A DNA stretch of 64,000 nucleotides from Micromonospora sp. WMMD980 (GTDB taxonomy: Bacteria; Actinomycetota; Actinomycetes; Mycobacteriales; Micromonosporaceae), in NCBI RefSeq assembly GCF_029626035.1, contig NZ_JARUBE010000003.1, forward strand, positions 5,022,001 to 5,086,000, in the 5' to 3' direction. The translations under genes and the position numbers were made by a program. The notes beneath the pieces are model-generated. The model searched no databases. It was given only the letters and a program-made list of their open reading frames with translations, and was not told where the DNA came from. Numbering within the stretch: position 1 is the stretch's first letter; the number at the start of each line of letters is the position of its first letter. Positions 24,025 through 33,281 of this stretch are shown here, in pieces.

Positions 24025-25643
24025 CACTCGTCTCCTTCTCGCGCCCGCCGCCGGTCCGACGCGTCGCCGCTGACCGCGGCGACGAGCTGCGCGAACTCGT
24101 CGGCGAACCCTGGGTGCTCGGTGCGCGGCAGCCCACCGGCCTCCACCAAGCTACTACCGCTCGTCGGAGATCCACCCTCGGGGGGCGAAACCCGGAACCA
24201 GACCCGGCGGCGGCGGGCGAACAGCGAGCCCATCAGGCCCAGCAGGAGCGTGCCGCTGGCCACCAGCAGGAGCGTCTGCCCGGGCGCGTGCCGCACGGCG
24301 AGCGTGACGTACGGCCGGGTGCCGACGAACTCCAGCGTGCTGCCGTCGTCCAGGGTCCACGTCTCACCGGGCCGCAGCAACTTGGTGCCGACCTGCTTGA
24401 GCTTGCCGTTGTCGACCTGCCGCTGGTCGAGCTGGTAGACCGAGCCGGGGATGCCGGCGTCGAGCCCGAGGTTGCCCCGGTAGGCGGTCAGGTTGAGCGC
24501 CGGGTTCCGCTCGGCGGGGAACCGCGACGCGACGTACGGCGGCTGGTCCCCGGCGGTGGGCAGGTAGAGCCCGTCGAAGGCGACCTGCTGGTCCGCGGCC
24601 CGCCTGCCGGTCTTCGGGTCGACGTTCGCGTCCGGGAAGAGGGCCACGCCCTCCTCGGTGGCGTTCGGGTCGCCGGTGCGCAGGAACGGGTCGTCGCTGG
24701 TCTGGCTCTTGCCGTAGCGGTCGGTGTACTTCAGCACCGGGGCGTAGCCGTTGCCGAGCAGGTAGACGTTGGCACCGTCGAGCCGCAGCGGTGAGTTGAC
24801 CGAGAAGCCGGCGGTCCGGGGCGTGCCGCCCGGCGAGTCCACGCTGACCGTGGCCCAGAAGCGGGACGCCTGCCCGGAGTCGAGATAGTCGGCCTCGAAC
24901 TTCTCCAGCGTCAGGCAGAACGGCGGCAGGTCGGCGCTGTCCACCCGGGGGCCGAGCGACGCCTCGGCGTACTGCTGGCGGGTGTTGCAGAACGCGTTGT
25001 CCGCGCCGGCCACCAGGATGCGGTTGCCGTGCCAGCCGTACCAGGAACCGGCCGCGACGCCGAGCAGGACGGCGATCAGCGACGTGTGGAACAGCAGGTT
25101 GCCGGTCTCCTTGAGGTAGCCCTTCTCGGCGGAGACCTCGTTGCCGCGGACGGCGACCCGCCACCGGCGGCGGCGCAGCACTGCCGCGATCGCCGCCGGG
25201 TCGGCGGCGGCCGGGGACTCCAGCACGGCGTGCTGCGGCAGCCGCTCCAGCCGCTTCGGCGCGGCCGGCGGCCGCATTCGCAGCGCCCGGACATGGTCCC
25301 GGGTACGGGGCAGGATGCAGCCGATCAGCGAGGTGAACAGCAGCAGGTAGATCGCGGAGAACCAGACCGAGCCGAAGACCGCGAACGCGCCGATCTGGTC
25401 CAGCCGGGGCGCCAGGTCGGGGTGGTCGACGAACCACTGGTCGACCTTCTCCGGGTTGACCCCGCGCTGGGGCAGCACCGAGCCGGGGATGGCGGCGACC
25501 GCGAGCAGGAACAGCAGGATCAGCGCGGTACGCATGCTGGTGAGCTGCCGCCAGGAGTTGCGCAGCAGGGCCAGGATCGGGTTGACCCGACGCCGGGGCG
25601 CCTCGGCCGGCGGGGTGGTGGGCCGGTCGTCCACTGTCGTCAT
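24024..25643 (-). CDS. resB: Cytochrome c biogenesis protein ResB/Ccs1
   Basis: A 539-residue protein with three N-terminal membrane helices (ALILLFLLAVAAIPGSVLPQ, FSAIYLLLFTSLIGCIL, LLFHTSLIAVLLGVAAGSWYGW), a large extracytoplasmic domain (about 215-460) and a final helix (LLLVASGTLLLGLMGSLF). ResB delivers haem to apocytochromes c with CcsB. The extracytoplasmic Cys residues in NAFCNTRQQ and PFCLTLEKFEA may form a disulfide. It overlaps ccdA upstream and ccsB downstream by single bases. Confidence 0.95.
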   Translation of the reverse strand: MTTVDDRPTTPPAEAPRRRVNPILALLRNSWRQLTSMRTALILLFLLAVAAIPGSVLPQRGVNPEKVDQWFVDHPDLAPRLDQIGAFAVFGSVWFSAIYLLLFTSLIGCILPRTRDHVRALRMRPPAAPKRLERLPQHAVLESPAAADPAAIAAVLRRRRWRVAVRGNEVSAEKGYLKETGNLLFHTSLIAVLLGVAAGSWYGWHGNRILVAGADNAFCNTRQQYAEASLGPRVDSADLPPFCLTLEKFEADYLDSGQASRFWATVSVDSPGGTPRTAGFSVNSPLRLDGANVYLLGNGYAPVLKYTDRYGKSQTSDDPFLRTGDPNATEEGVALFPDANVDPKTGRRAADQQVAFDGLYLPTAGDQPPYVASRFPAERNPALNLTAYRGNLGLDAGIPGSVYQLDQRQVDNGKLKQVGTKLLRPGETWTLDDGSTLEFVGTRPYVTLAVRHAPGQTLLLVASGTLLLGLMGSLFARRRRVWFRVSPPEGGSPTSGSSLVEAGGLPRTEHPGFADEFAQLVAAVSGDASDRRRAREGDE

Positions 25644-26497
25644 CAGATGCTCACCTCGCCCACGCCCACGTGCGTCTGCAACCAGATCACCACGTTCAGC
25701 CAGCCGCCGGTGACCAGCGCCAGGCCGATCGCGATCAGCAGAGCGCCGCCGACGCGGGTCACCCAGCGGCTGTTGCGCCGGACCGCGCGGAACACCCCGA
25801 GCAGGCGTTGGAAGCCCAGCCCGAAGACGACGAAGGGTAGCCCCAGACCCAGGCAGTACGCCACGGCCAGCACCACGGCCCGGTCGGCGCTGCCCTCGGC
25901 GGTCGCCAGACCGAGCACCGCGCCGAGCGTCGGGCCGGTGCACGGCAGCCAACTGAGCGCGAAGACCGCGCCGAGGACCGGCGCGCCGAGCAGGCCGGCC
26001 GACGGCAGCCACCGGATGCGGAATTCGCGCTGCATGCCGGGGATCACGCCGAGGTAGCCGAGCCCGAGCACCACCACCAGCACGCCGATGACGATCTCCA
26101 GCGTGCGCTCGTAGCGGAAGAAGAGCCGGCCGACGCTGGAGAAGAGGATCGCGGTGGACACGAACACGGCGGTGAAGCCGGCGATGAACAGCAGCGTGCC
26201 GGCGAGCACCCGCCCCTTCACCGCGGCGGTGGTCCGCGCGGGCGCCGCCCGCTCCGCCACGCTCACGCCGCTGCCGCTGTTAACAGGGGGCCCCGCCTCT
26301 ACCGGAGGCGTTAAGCGGGGGCCCCTCCTTGCACCTTCCAGGTCGGCGCCGGCCAGGCCGGTGACGTAGGAGAGGTAGCCGGGCATCAGGGGGAGCACGC
26401 ACGGGGAGAGGAAGCTGACCAGCCCGGCCAGCGCCGCCGCGCCGACCGCGAGCAGCAACGGCCCGGACGAGGCGAGTCGGGCGAACGTCTCACCCAT
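25643..26497 (-). CDS. ccdA: Thiol-disulfide interchange protein CcdA, with a repeat-encoded loop
   Basis: A 284-residue, six-helix membrane protein that carries electrons from cytosolic thioredoxin to TlpA/ResA. The two redox Cys lie in FLSPCVLPLMPGY and LSWLPCTGPTLG. Between helices 1 and 2 is an odd loop, GARRGPRLTPPVEAGPPVN. It is encoded by a copy of the genome's GGGGCCCC palindromic repeat (26279-26334) read in frame; normal CcdA proteins have a much shorter loop there. Translation is coupled to tlpA (TGATG) and to resB. Confidence 0.93.
   Translation of the reverse strand: MGETFARLASSGPLLLAVGAAALAGLVSFLSPCVLPLMPGYLSYVTGLAGADLEGARRGPRLTPPVEAGPPVNSGSGVSVAERAAPARTTAAVKGRVLAGTLLFIAGFTAVFVSTAILFSSVGRLFFRYERTLEIVIGVLVVVLGLGYLGVIPGMQREFRIRWLPSAGLLGAPVLGAVFALSWLPCTGPTLGAVLGLATAEGSADRAVVLAVAYCLGLGLPFVVFGLGFQRLLGVFRAVRRNSRWVTRVGGALLIAIGLALVTGGWLNVVIWLQTHVGVGEVSI
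26279..26334. repeat. GGGGCCCC palindromic repeat, copy 4, inside ccdA
   Basis: GTTAACAGGGGGCCCC, GCCTCTACCGGAGGCGTTAA, GCGGGGGCCCCTCCTT. This is the same element as the intergenic copies, in inverted orientation relative to copies 1-3, and wholly inside the ccdA reading frame. It keeps the frame open and adds about 18 codons. Confidence 0.9.
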
Positions 26498-27093
26498 CAG
26501 CGGGAGCCGTTCGGCGCCGGCTTCTCGGCGGCGACCTTCGCCACGATCGGCCGCAGCTCGTCCCGGGTCACCGCGCGCCGGATCACCACCGCGACCCGGC
26601 CGTCCCGGTCGAGCACCACTGTCGCCGGGGTGAAGTTCGGCGGGATGTCGAAGTTGAGCGCCTGCCGGCTCGACGGGTCGAAAAGGCTCGGATAGGTGAT
26701 CCCGTAGCTCTCCTCGAACGCGGTCGCCTTGTCCTTGCTGTCCTGCACGTTGATGCCGAGGAACGTCACGCCGGCGTCCTTGGTGGCCTGGAGGGTGGCT
26801 TCCAGGTCGTCCGCCTCGGCCCGGCAGGGCGCGCACCAGGAGCCCCAGAAGTTGACCACGACGACCTGGCCACGGTCGCGTGAGATGTCGTAGCTGCCGC
26901 CGGTGAGCAGCTCACCGCTCACCTTCGGCGGCTGGGACCGCTGGTCCGGGGCACAGGTCACGGTGAGGCCGTCGGCGGCACACCGGCTCTCCGCGCCGCC
27001 GGCGCCACCGGAACCGCCGGAGGTGCAGCCGACCAGCGCCGCCCCGGCGGTGACGGCGGCGAGCAGAGCGGCGGCGAGCCTCCGGGTGAGCAT
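26497..27093 (-). CDS. TlpA/ResA-type thioredoxin lipoprotein
   Basis: A 198-residue membrane-anchored thiol-disulfide oxidoreductase. It has the lipobox ALVGC (Cys23), a Gly/Ser linker, then a thioredoxin fold with active site WCAPC in VVNFWGSWCAPCRAEADDLE and the cis-Pro region NFTPATVVLD. It reduces the haem-binding Cys pair of apocytochrome c using electrons from CcdA, encoded next. Its start shares a base with the upstream phosphatase stop. Confidence 0.93.
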   Translation of the reverse strand: MLTRRLAAALLAAVTAGAALVGCTSGGSGGAGGAESRCAADGLTVTCAPDQRSQPPKVSGELLTGGSYDISRDRGQVVVVNFWGSWCAPCRAEADDLEATLQATKDAGVTFLGINVQDSKDKATAFEESYGITYPSLFDPSSRQALNFDIPPNFTPATVVLDRDGRVAVVIRRAVTRDELRPIVAKVAAEKPAPNGSR

Positions 27094-27740
27094 CAGGCCC
27101 CCTTGGCCGTCCGGGCGGTCGGCGAGGTCGCGATCAGGTGGGCCGCCGGCTCGGAGTAGCCGATGCCGGCGATCTTGGCGCCGTCGAAGTGGAACGAGGT
27201 GAGGCTGGCCAGGCCGCACTGGCGACGGCGCGGGTCGTGCCAGAGCCGCTTGCGCTCGACGTGCCGGCGCAGCGTCCAGATCGGGAGCTGGTGCGAGACG
27301 AGCACCGCCTCGCGCCCTTCGGCCGCGACCCGGGCGGCGTGCAGCGCGGCGAACATCCGCTCGGCGATCACCTGGTAGGCCTCGCCCCAGGACGGGGTGA
27401 CCGGGTCGCGCAGCACCCACCAGTTGCGCGGGTCGCGGAACGAGCCGTCACCCGGCGAGACCTTCTTGCCCTCGAACCAGTTCGCGCTCTCGATCAGCCG
27501 CTCGTCGACGCCGACGGAGAGGCCGAACTGCGCCGCGATCGGCTCGGCGGTCTGCTGGGCGCGTTCCAGCGGGCTGGCCACCACGTGCACGATTGTGCGC
27601 TCGGCGAGCGCCTGGGCGGCCGCCTTCGCCATCTGCACACCCAGCTCGGAGAGGCGGAAACCGGGCAGCCGGCCGTAGAGGATGCCGTCCGGGTTGTACA
27701 CCTCGCCGTGCCGCAGCACGTGGACCACCGTCTCCGCCAT
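27093..27740 (-). CDS. Histidine phosphatase-family protein
   Basis: A 215-residue branch-2-like phosphoglycerate-mutase fold: R10H11G12 in VLRHGEVYNPDGILYGRLPGF, then ASPLERAQQTAEPI, and the second His in AVLVSHQLPIWTLRRHV. The substrate is unknown. A histidine phosphatase at this exact position, between hemL and the cytochrome c genes, is conserved in actinomycetes as far as I recall. It starts at ATG 27740, 4 bp after the hemL stop, and overlaps tlpA. Confidence 0.9.
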   Translation of the reverse strand: MAETVVHVLRHGEVYNPDGILYGRLPGFRLSELGVQMAKAAAQALAERTIVHVVASPLERAQQTAEPIAAQFGLSVGVDERLIESANWFEGKKVSPGDGSFRDPRNWWVLRDPVTPSWGEAYQVIAERMFAALHAARVAAEGREAVLVSHQLPIWTLRRHVERKRLWHDPRRRQCGLASLTSFHFDGAKIAGIGYSEPAAHLIATSPTARTAKGA

Positions 27741-27744
27741 CTGA

Positions 27745-29082
27745 TTACCCCCCGTGTCCGGCCGCTGCCGCCGCCCGCGCCGCCACCGGCAGGGCGGCGG
27801 CGATCTGCTCCCACGCGGCGTCGTCGATCGCCGCCGAGACGAACCACGACTCGAACGCGCTCGGCGGCAGGTAGACGCCGGCGGCGAGCATCGCGTGGAA
27901 GAACGCCTTGAACGCCGGCACCTGCTGGGTGCGGGCGCTGTCGTAGTCGCGCACCTCGGCGTCGGTGAAGAAGACCGAGAACATGTTGCCCGCGGTGGAG
28001 AGGCGGTGCGGCACGCCGGCCGCGGCCAGCGCCTCGGTGACGAGCCTGCCCAGCGCGGCGGACGTCTCGTCGAGACGCCGGTAGAGCGCGTCGTCGGCCA
28101 GCCGCAGCGTGGCCAGCCCGGCCGCGCAGGCGAGCGGGTTCCCGGAGAGCGTGCCGGCCTGGTAGACCGGGCCGGCCGGGGCCAGCCTCGCCATGATCTC
28201 CGCGCGGCCGCCGAACGCCGCGGCGGGCAGGCCGCCACCCATGACCTTCCCGTACGTCCACAGGTCGGCGTCGGACGGGTCGAGGCCGTGCCAGCCGGCC
28301 CGGGAGACCCTGAACCCGGTCATCACCTCGTCGACGATCAGCAGCGCGCCGTGCGCGTGCGCGATCCGGGCCAGGTCGGCGTTGAAGCCGTCCCGGGGCG
28401 CGATCACGCCCATGTTGCCGGCCGCCGCCTCGGTGATGACCGCCGCGATGTGCGGGCCCTCGGCGGCGAACGCTTCCTCGACCGCGCGCAGGTCGTTGTA
28501 GGGCAGCACGATCGTGTCGCCGGCCGCCGCACCGGTCACGCCGGGCGAGTCGGGCAGGCCGAACGTGGCCACGCCGGAGCCGGCGGCGGCGAGCAGCGCG
28601 TCGGAGTGGCCGTGGTAGCAGCCGGCGAACTTGATGATCTTGGCGCGGCCGGTGAAGCCGCGGGCCAGCCGGATCGCCGACATGGTCGCCTCGGTGCCGG
28701 AGTTGACCAGGCGCACCTGCTCCAGCGGCGTCCGCGCGACGATCTCCTCGGCCAGATCGACCTCGCCCGGGGTGGGCGTGCCGAAGCTGGTGCCCAGCGC
28801 GGCGGCCTCGCGCAGCGCCTCCACCACCGCCGGGTGGGCATGGCCGAGGATCAGCGGGCCCCAGGAGCAGACCAGGTCGACGTAGCGGCGACCGTCGGCG
28901 TCGAAGAGCCAGGGGCCCTCGCCCCGGACCATGAAGCGCGGGGTGCCACCGACGGCGCGGAACGCGCGCACGGGGGAGTTCACCCCGCCGGGCACGAGTG
29001 CCTTGGCGCGGTCGAACAGGGCCTCGGAGGCCGGAGCGTCGGCCGGGTAGCGGCCGGATCCGGCGGACAGGGTCTCGGTCAC
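27745..29082 (-). CDS. hemL: Glutamate-1-semialdehyde 2,1-aminomutase
   Basis: HemL converts glutamate-1-semialdehyde to 5-aminolevulinate, the C5 entry to haem and B12. The 445-residue PLP enzyme shows [17 protein letters not shown] near the N-terminus, [19 protein letters not shown], the Asp motif [14 protein letters not shown] and the Schiff-base Lys in [17 protein letters not shown]. Full family length. The start is GTG 29082. It leads the operon that ends with ccsB, coupling haem supply to cytochrome c maturation. C-terminal Ala run ([13 protein letters not shown]). Confidence 0.96.
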   Translation of the reverse strand: MTETLSAGSGRYPADAPASEALFDRAKALVPGGVNSPVRAFRAVGGTPRFMVRGEGPWLFDADGRRYVDLVCSWGPLILGHAHPAVVEALREAAALGTSFGTPTPGEVDLAEEIVARTPLEQVRLVNSGTEATMSAIRLARGFTGRAKIIKFAGCYHGHSDALLAAAGSGVATFGLPDSPGVTGAAAGDTIVLPYNDLRAVEEAFAAEGPHIAAVITEAAAGNMGVIAPRDGFNADLARIAHAHGALLIVDEVMTGFRVSRAGWHGLDPSDADLWTYGKVMGGGLPAAAFGGRAEIMARLAPAGPVYQAGTLSGNPLACAAGLATLRLADDALYRRLDETSAALGRLVTEALAAAGVPHRLSTAGNMFSVFFTDAEVRDYDSARTQQVPAFKAFFHAMLAAGVYLPPSAFESWFVSAAIDDAAWEQIAAALPVAARAAAAAGHGG

Positions 29083-29229
29083 GATGTCGCCATTGTGTCA
29101 GCGCCGGCCGGCCCGCCGGCAGCCACCCCGCAACGGGGGTAACCCGGCTCACCCCTCGTCGGGTGGCGGGTGCGCCGGCCACGACCCGCTCGACAGGCCC
29201 GTTCGCCGGGATCGCGATAGGCTGACCGG

Positions 29230-29547
29230 GTGGATCGTGCCGAACTGTCCATCACCGTGCACCGGACGGGTGACGAAGCCGTGCTTCGCCTGGCCGGTGA
29301 GATCGACATGCTCACGGCCGCCCAGCTCTCGACGGTGGTCAACGAGGTGCTGGCCGACCCGCCGCCGCGCATCGTGCTCGACCTCGGCGGCGTCACCTTC
29401 TGCGACTCCCAGGGCCTCGGCACCCTGGTGGTGCTCAGCCGTAAGGCCAGCCACATGCAGTGCGTGCTGATGCTGAGCAACGTCGGCGACTTCCTGATCC
29501 GCGTCCTCGACATCACCGGCCTCCGCAGCGCCCTGATGATCCGCTGA
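29230..29547 (+). CDS. STAS-domain anti-sigma factor antagonist
   Basis: A 105-residue single STAS domain of the SpoIIAA/RsbV type, with the phospho-acceptor Ser in VTFCDSQGLGTLVVL. Unphosphorylated, such proteins bind anti-sigma kinases and free a sigma factor. No anti-sigma gene is adjacent. GTG 29230 is supported by TAGGCT (29218-29223) 6 nt upstream, with no Shine-Dalgarno, so probably a leaderless transcript. A second STAS antagonist is encoded at 51166. Confidence 0.92.
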   Translation: MDRAELSITVHRTGDEAVLRLAGEIDMLTAAQLSTVVNEVLADPPPRIVLDLGGVTFCDSQGLGTLVVLSRKASHMQCVLMLSNVGDFLIRVLDITGLRSALMIR

Positions 29548-29565
29548 CCCCTCCCACCCCACCTC

Positions 29566-29646
29566 CCCCGCCGATCTTGCACTTTCGGCCCTCGACATGG
29601 GCTCCTTGTCGCTTTTGCCGGCGCAGAAAGTGCAAGATCGACGGGG
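29566..29646. repeat. 21-bp inverted repeat between convergent genes
   Basis: CCCCGCCGATCTTGCACTTT plus C (29566-29586) pairs with GAAAGTGCAAGATCGACGGG plus G (29626-29646), with one mismatch and a 39-nt loop. It lies between the STAS gene and the ABC permease, both of which end here. It could be a bidirectional terminator or a small mobile repeat. Confidence 0.75.
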
Positions 29647-29653
29647 TTGGTGG

Positions 29654-31246
29654 TCAAAGGACGGGGATGTCGCGGCGGCGGAAGGTGAGCAGGCCGGCGA
29701 CGGTCAGGGCGGCGGCCAGGGCGGTCAGCAGGAACAGCGGGGTCGCGCTCCACGCGTCGCGCAGCACCTGGGGGGTGTGCGTGAACGGGGACAGGTCCAG
29801 CAGCCACTGGTCGAGTTCCAGCACCGCGCCGAGCTGGCCGAGCAGCACGCAGACCGCCAGCACCGCCCAGGCGGCCGACGCGAACCGGGGCAGCAGGCCA
29901 TGGAGCAGCACGGCGAGCCCGGCCAGCACCCAGGCGGCCGGCGCCTGGGCCAGGCCCGCGCCGAGCATCCGACCCACCTGCCGGGGCACGTCGCCCACGC
30001 TGAACCCGTAGGTCAGGCCGGTGGTCAGCCCGGTCACGGCGAGCACCACGACCGGCCCGAGCAGCGCGAATGCCGCGTGTGAGAGCAGCCAGGTCGAGCG
30101 GCGCGTACCGGTGGCGAGCACCGGCTCCGCCCGGCCGGCGGACTCCTCGGCGCGCATCCGCAGCGCGGCCTGGATGCCGTACCCGGCCACGGCCAGCCCG
30201 GCGATGCTCAGCGTGGCGCCCAGGTAGGCGTCGGCCAGCCCGGAGGCCCCGCCGATCCGGGCCATGATCTGTTCGAGCTGCGGGTTCCCCTCCACCGACC
30301 GGCCGGCCGCCTCGGCGGCGCCGCCGAGGATCAGCCCGAGCAGGCCGAACCCGACCGACCACCACAGGATCTGCCCCCGGTGCAGCCGCCAGGCCAGGCC
30401 GAACGGGCCGGACAGGGCGCCACCGGCGGTGGCCGGGCCGAGCCGGGGCGGCAGCACGCCGGCGCCCAGGTCGCGGCGGACCGAGACCGGGTACGCGAGT
30501 GCCGCGAGCAGCACCGTGGCGGCCAGCGGCAGCAGCGGCACCCACCACCGCTCCCCCTCGTAGGGCCGGACCCGGGCCGCCCAGCCCAGCGGGGAGAGCC
30601 AGCTCGGCCAGTCGTTGCCGGCGGTGTCGCCGACCAGGCGCAGCCCGAACGCGGCGCCGAGGCCGGCGATGCCGATCCCCCGCGCCCCGCCGGCGTTCTC
30701 GGTGAGCTGTGCGGCCAGCCCGCCGAGCGTGGCGAAGACCATCCCGGTCAGCGCGGCGACGAGGCCGTACGCGGACGAGCCGGCGGCCGGCAGGCCGGTG
30801 GCGTGCAGGCCAGCGGCGGTGAGCAACCCGAGCAGCGCGTCGGCCGCGTACGTGACGAGCAGCGCGGCGGTCAGCCCGGCGTACCGGCCGAGCACGCTGC
30901 CGCCGAGCAGTTCCCGCCGGCCGGCCTCCTCCTCGGTGCGGGTGTGCCGGATCACCGTGAGCAGGCTGGCCAGCGCCACGATCACCAGCAGGAATCCGCT
31001 GCGCTGGACGGTCAGCGCGCCCACGCTGTCGCCGTAGACCGGGCCCAGCAGCGCGACGATGGACGGGTTGCGGGCGGTCCCCTCGGTGTACGCGGCCCGC
31101 TCGGCGGCGGTGGGGAACAGCTCGAAGAAGCTGGCCGCGTAGGACACCGGCAGCAGGGCGAGGACGAGCACCCAGATCGGCAGCAGGACGCGGTCCCGGC
31201 GCAGGATCAACCGGATCAGGTGCCGGGTTCCGGCGAGCGTGCTCAC
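29654..31246 (-). CDS. ABC exporter permease (TnrB2-like)
   Basis: A 530-residue polytopic protein with about twelve membrane segments in two similar halves. Each half begins with an RLxxRRxRVLLPIW- or [19 protein letters not shown] helix and has an EEExAGR/REL-type motif ([23 protein letters not shown]). This duplicated layout is that of the tetronasin-resistance-type (TnrB2) antibiotic exporters. GTG 31246 overlaps the ATPase stop as GTGA. It works with the ATPase upstream. The substrate is unknown; a drug or lipid is likely. Confidence 0.88.
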   Translation of the reverse strand: MSTLAGTRHLIRLILRRDRVLLPIWVLVLALLPVSYAASFFELFPTAAERAAYTEGTARNPSIVALLGPVYGDSVGALTVQRSGFLLVIVALASLLTVIRHTRTEEEAGRRELLGGSVLGRYAGLTAALLVTYAADALLGLLTAAGLHATGLPAAGSSAYGLVAALTGMVFATLGGLAAQLTENAGGARGIGIAGLGAAFGLRLVGDTAGNDWPSWLSPLGWAARVRPYEGERWWVPLLPLAATVLLAALAYPVSVRRDLGAGVLPPRLGPATAGGALSGPFGLAWRLHRGQILWWSVGFGLLGLILGGAAEAAGRSVEGNPQLEQIMARIGGASGLADAYLGATLSIAGLAVAGYGIQAALRMRAEESAGRAEPVLATGTRRSTWLLSHAAFALLGPVVVLAVTGLTTGLTYGFSVGDVPRQVGRMLGAGLAQAPAAWVLAGLAVLLHGLLPRFASAAWAVLAVCVLLGQLGAVLELDQWLLDLSPFTHTPQVLRDAWSATPLFLLTALAAALTVAGLLTFRRRDIPVL

Positions 31247-32145
31247 GAGTTCGCCCCCTCGGGAACCGCCTCGTAGTGCCGCAGGAACAGCTCCTCGAGC
31301 GTCGGCGGCGTGCTGACCAGGCTGCGGACGCCCAGCTCGGTGAGGCGGCGCAGCGCGGCGTCGAGCGCGGCGGCGTCCACGTCGAAGCGGACCCGGTGCC
31401 CGTCGACCCGCAGGTCGTGCACGCCGGGCAGGTCGGCCAGCCCGTCGAGCGGCGCGGTGACCTCGGCGTCGATCGCGGTGCGGTGCAGGTGGCGCAGGTC
31501 GCCGAGGGTGCCGGACTCGACCGCCCGGCCGGCCCGGATGATCGTCACCCGGTCGCAGAGCGCCTCCACCTCGGCCAGGATGTGGCTGGAGAGCAGCACG
31601 GTGCGGCCGTCGTGGCGGGCCCGCCGGACCCAGTGCTGGAACACCTCCTCCATCAGCGGGTCGAGCCCGGAGGTCGGCTCGTCCAGGATGAGCAGCTCTA
31701 CGTCGGAGGCGAGCGCGGCCACCAGGCCGACCTTCTGCCGGTTGCCCTTCGAGTAGGTGCGGCCCTTCTTGCGCGGGTCCAGCTCGAACGACTCCAGCAG
31801 TTCGGCGCGCCGTCCCGGGTCGAGCCCGCCGCGCATCCGGCCGAGCAGGTCGATCACCTCGCCGCCGCTGAGATTGGGCCAGAGCGTGACGTCGCCGGGC
31901 ACGTACGCGAGCCGCCGGTGCAGGGCGACGGCGTCCCGCCAGGGGTCGCCGCCGAGCAGTCGGACGGCCCCCGCGTCCGCCCGCAGCAGGCCGAGCAGCA
32001 CCCGGATGGTGGTGGACTTCCCGGAGCCGTTGGGGCCCAGGAAGCCGTGCACCTCGCCGGTGCGGGCGGTGAGGTCGAGGCCGTCGAGCGCTCGGGTGCG
32101 GCCGAACGTCTTCACCAGGCCGGACACCTCGATGGTGGTTTCCAT
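31243..32145 (-). CDS. ABC exporter ATP-binding subunit
   Basis: A 300-residue ABC ATPase: Walker [10 protein letters not shown] (37-45), an atypical signature [11 protein letters not shown] in place of LSGGQ, Walker [13 protein letters not shown], and the H-loop [14 protein letters not shown]. The C-terminal 80 residues are the usual DrrA-type extension. A TAGCTT box (32158-32153) lies 7 nt before ATG 32145 with no Shine-Dalgarno, so the operon is probably leaderless. The divergent MarR-like gene likely represses it. Confidence 0.93.
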   Translation of the reverse strand: METTIEVSGLVKTFGRTRALDGLDLTARTGEVHGFLGPNGSGKSTTIRVLLGLLRADAGAVRLLGGDPWRDAVALHRRLAYVPGDVTLWPNLSGGEVIDLLGRMRGGLDPGRRAELLESFELDPRKKGRTYSKGNRQKVGLVAALASDVELLILDEPTSGLDPLMEEVFQHWVRRARHDGRTVLLSSHILAEVEALCDRVTIIRAGRAVESGTLGDLRHLHRTAIDAEVTAPLDGLADLPGVHDLRVDGHRVRFDVDAAALDAALRRLTELGVRSLVSTPPTLEELFLRHYEAVPEGANS

Positions 32146-32152
32146 GCTTCGG

Positions 32153-32192
32153 AAGCTACACTCATTTCAGAAAGTTGTGAAGACTGTAGAAT
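32153..32192. promoter_or_regulatory. Back-to-back promoters and putative operator, ABC exporter / MarR-like regulator
   Basis: -10 boxes TAGCTT (minus strand, 32158-32153) and TAGAAT (plus, 32187-32192) each stand 6-7 nt before their start codons, so both transcripts should be leaderless. Between them lies the odd palindrome TTTC-A-GAAA (32165-32173) and an AT-rich stretch, a likely regulator site that would block both promoters. Confidence 0.65.
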
Positions 32193-32198
32193 CACAGG

Positions 32199-32720
32199 GT
32201 GACTGTCGAGGAGCCGACCATGAACGAGCCGCCCCGGCCCGACGAGGAGGAGGTCCACCTCTTCGTCGAACGGATGGCGATGGCCTTCGCCGACGTGGGC
32301 TTCCCCCGGATGGCCGCCCGGGTGCTGTTCACCGTCATGAGCGCCGACGACCCGCTCACCGCCGGCGAGATCGCCGAGCGGTTGGACGTCAGCGCGGCGG
32401 CCGTGAGCGGCGCGGTGCGCTACCTCACCCAGTTCGCGATGCTGGTCCGCGAGCCGGTCAAGGGCTCCCGGCGCGACCGCTACCGGATGCCGGACAATCC
32501 CTGGTACGAGGCCACCATCACCAAGACCACGCTCTACCGGAACTTCATCGACATCGCCGGCGGCGGGGTCGACGCACTGCGCGGCCGACACACCCCGGCC
32601 GGCGAGCGGGTCGCCGAGATGCGGGACTTCTTCTGCTTCGTACAGGAGGAGGTGGAGGCGCTCGGCGACCGCTGGCGGGCCCGACGCGCCGCGACCGGGC
32701 ACGGCGGCCCGGCCGGCTGA
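32199..32720 (+). CDS. MarR/GbsR-like transcriptional regulator of the ABC exporter
   Basis: A 173-residue winged-helix protein with VLFTVMSADDPLTAGEIAERLDVSAAAVSGAVRYL as the helix-turn-helix and REPVKGSRRDRYRM as the wing. A helical dimer tail follows. Two starts compete: GTG 32199, placed 6 nt after TAGAAT as a leaderless start, and ATG 32220, preceded by GAGGAG. I take GTG 32199. It is divergent from the ABC exporter, the usual arrangement for a drug-sensing repressor. Confidence 0.85.
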   Translation: MTVEEPTMNEPPRPDEEEVHLFVERMAMAFADVGFPRMAARVLFTVMSADDPLTAGEIAERLDVSAAAVSGAVRYLTQFAMLVREPVKGSRRDRYRMPDNPWYEATITKTTLYRNFIDIAGGGVDALRGRHTPAGERVAEMRDFFCFVQEEVEALGDRWRARRAATGHGGPAG

Positions 32721-32723
32721 CCC

Positions 32724-33281
32724 TCAGCGGGTGTTGCCCCAGCGGGCCTGCTCCAACAGGTCCGCCGCCCGCTCCCGGGCCGACGGGTCGTCGTCGGCGC
32801 GCAGCAACGCGGTCGCCGCGTCCACCGCCTCGGTCAGCCGCCGCCACTGCACGTCCCGCTCCCGCACCAGGTCCGACTGGGCGGCGAGCTGCCGGGTCTT
32901 CACCCACAGCTCCACGAAGACCGACACCTTCGCCCGCAGCACCCACGGATCGAAGGGCTTGGTCAGGTAGTCGACCGCGCCCACCGCGTAGCCACGCAAC
33001 GCGAGCTGGGCGTCCTTGTCCGCCGCGGTGAGGAAGATGATCGGTACGTGCCGGGTCCGCTCCCGCCGCTTGATGTGGGTGGCGGTCTCGAAGCCGTCCA
33101 TGTCCGGCATCTGGGCGTCCAGCAGGATCACCGCGAAGTCGTCCACGAGCAACTGCTTGAGCGCGGCCTCACCGCTCTCCACCGCGACCGACTGCACCGG
33201 GAGCCCCTGGAGGATCGCCTCCAGCGCCATCAGGTTCTCCCGCCGGTCGTCCACCAGCAGCGCCTTGGCCGTCTGCGTCAC
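32724..33281 (-). CDS. Single-receiver response regulator with helical tail
   Basis: A 185-residue response regulator: acidic pair DD11-12, phospho-acceptor Asp55 in VILLDAQMPDMDGFE, Thr in IIFLTAADKD and Lys in YLTKPFDP. A C-terminal coiled-coil-like helix (about 120-180) takes the place of an output domain. GTG 33281 overlaps the stop of the giant hybrid kinase as GTGA, so the two are coupled and this is the likely phosphotransfer partner. It ends 4 bp from the convergent MarR-like gene. Confidence 0.9.
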   Translation of the reverse strand: MTQTAKALLVDDRRENLMALEAILQGLPVQSVAVESGEAALKQLLVDDFAVILLDAQMPDMDGFETATHIKRRERTRHVPIIFLTAADKDAQLALRGYAVGAVDYLTKPFDPWVLRAKVSVFVELWVKTRQLAAQSDLVRERDVQWRRLTEAVDAATALLRADDDPSARERAADLLEQARWGNTR

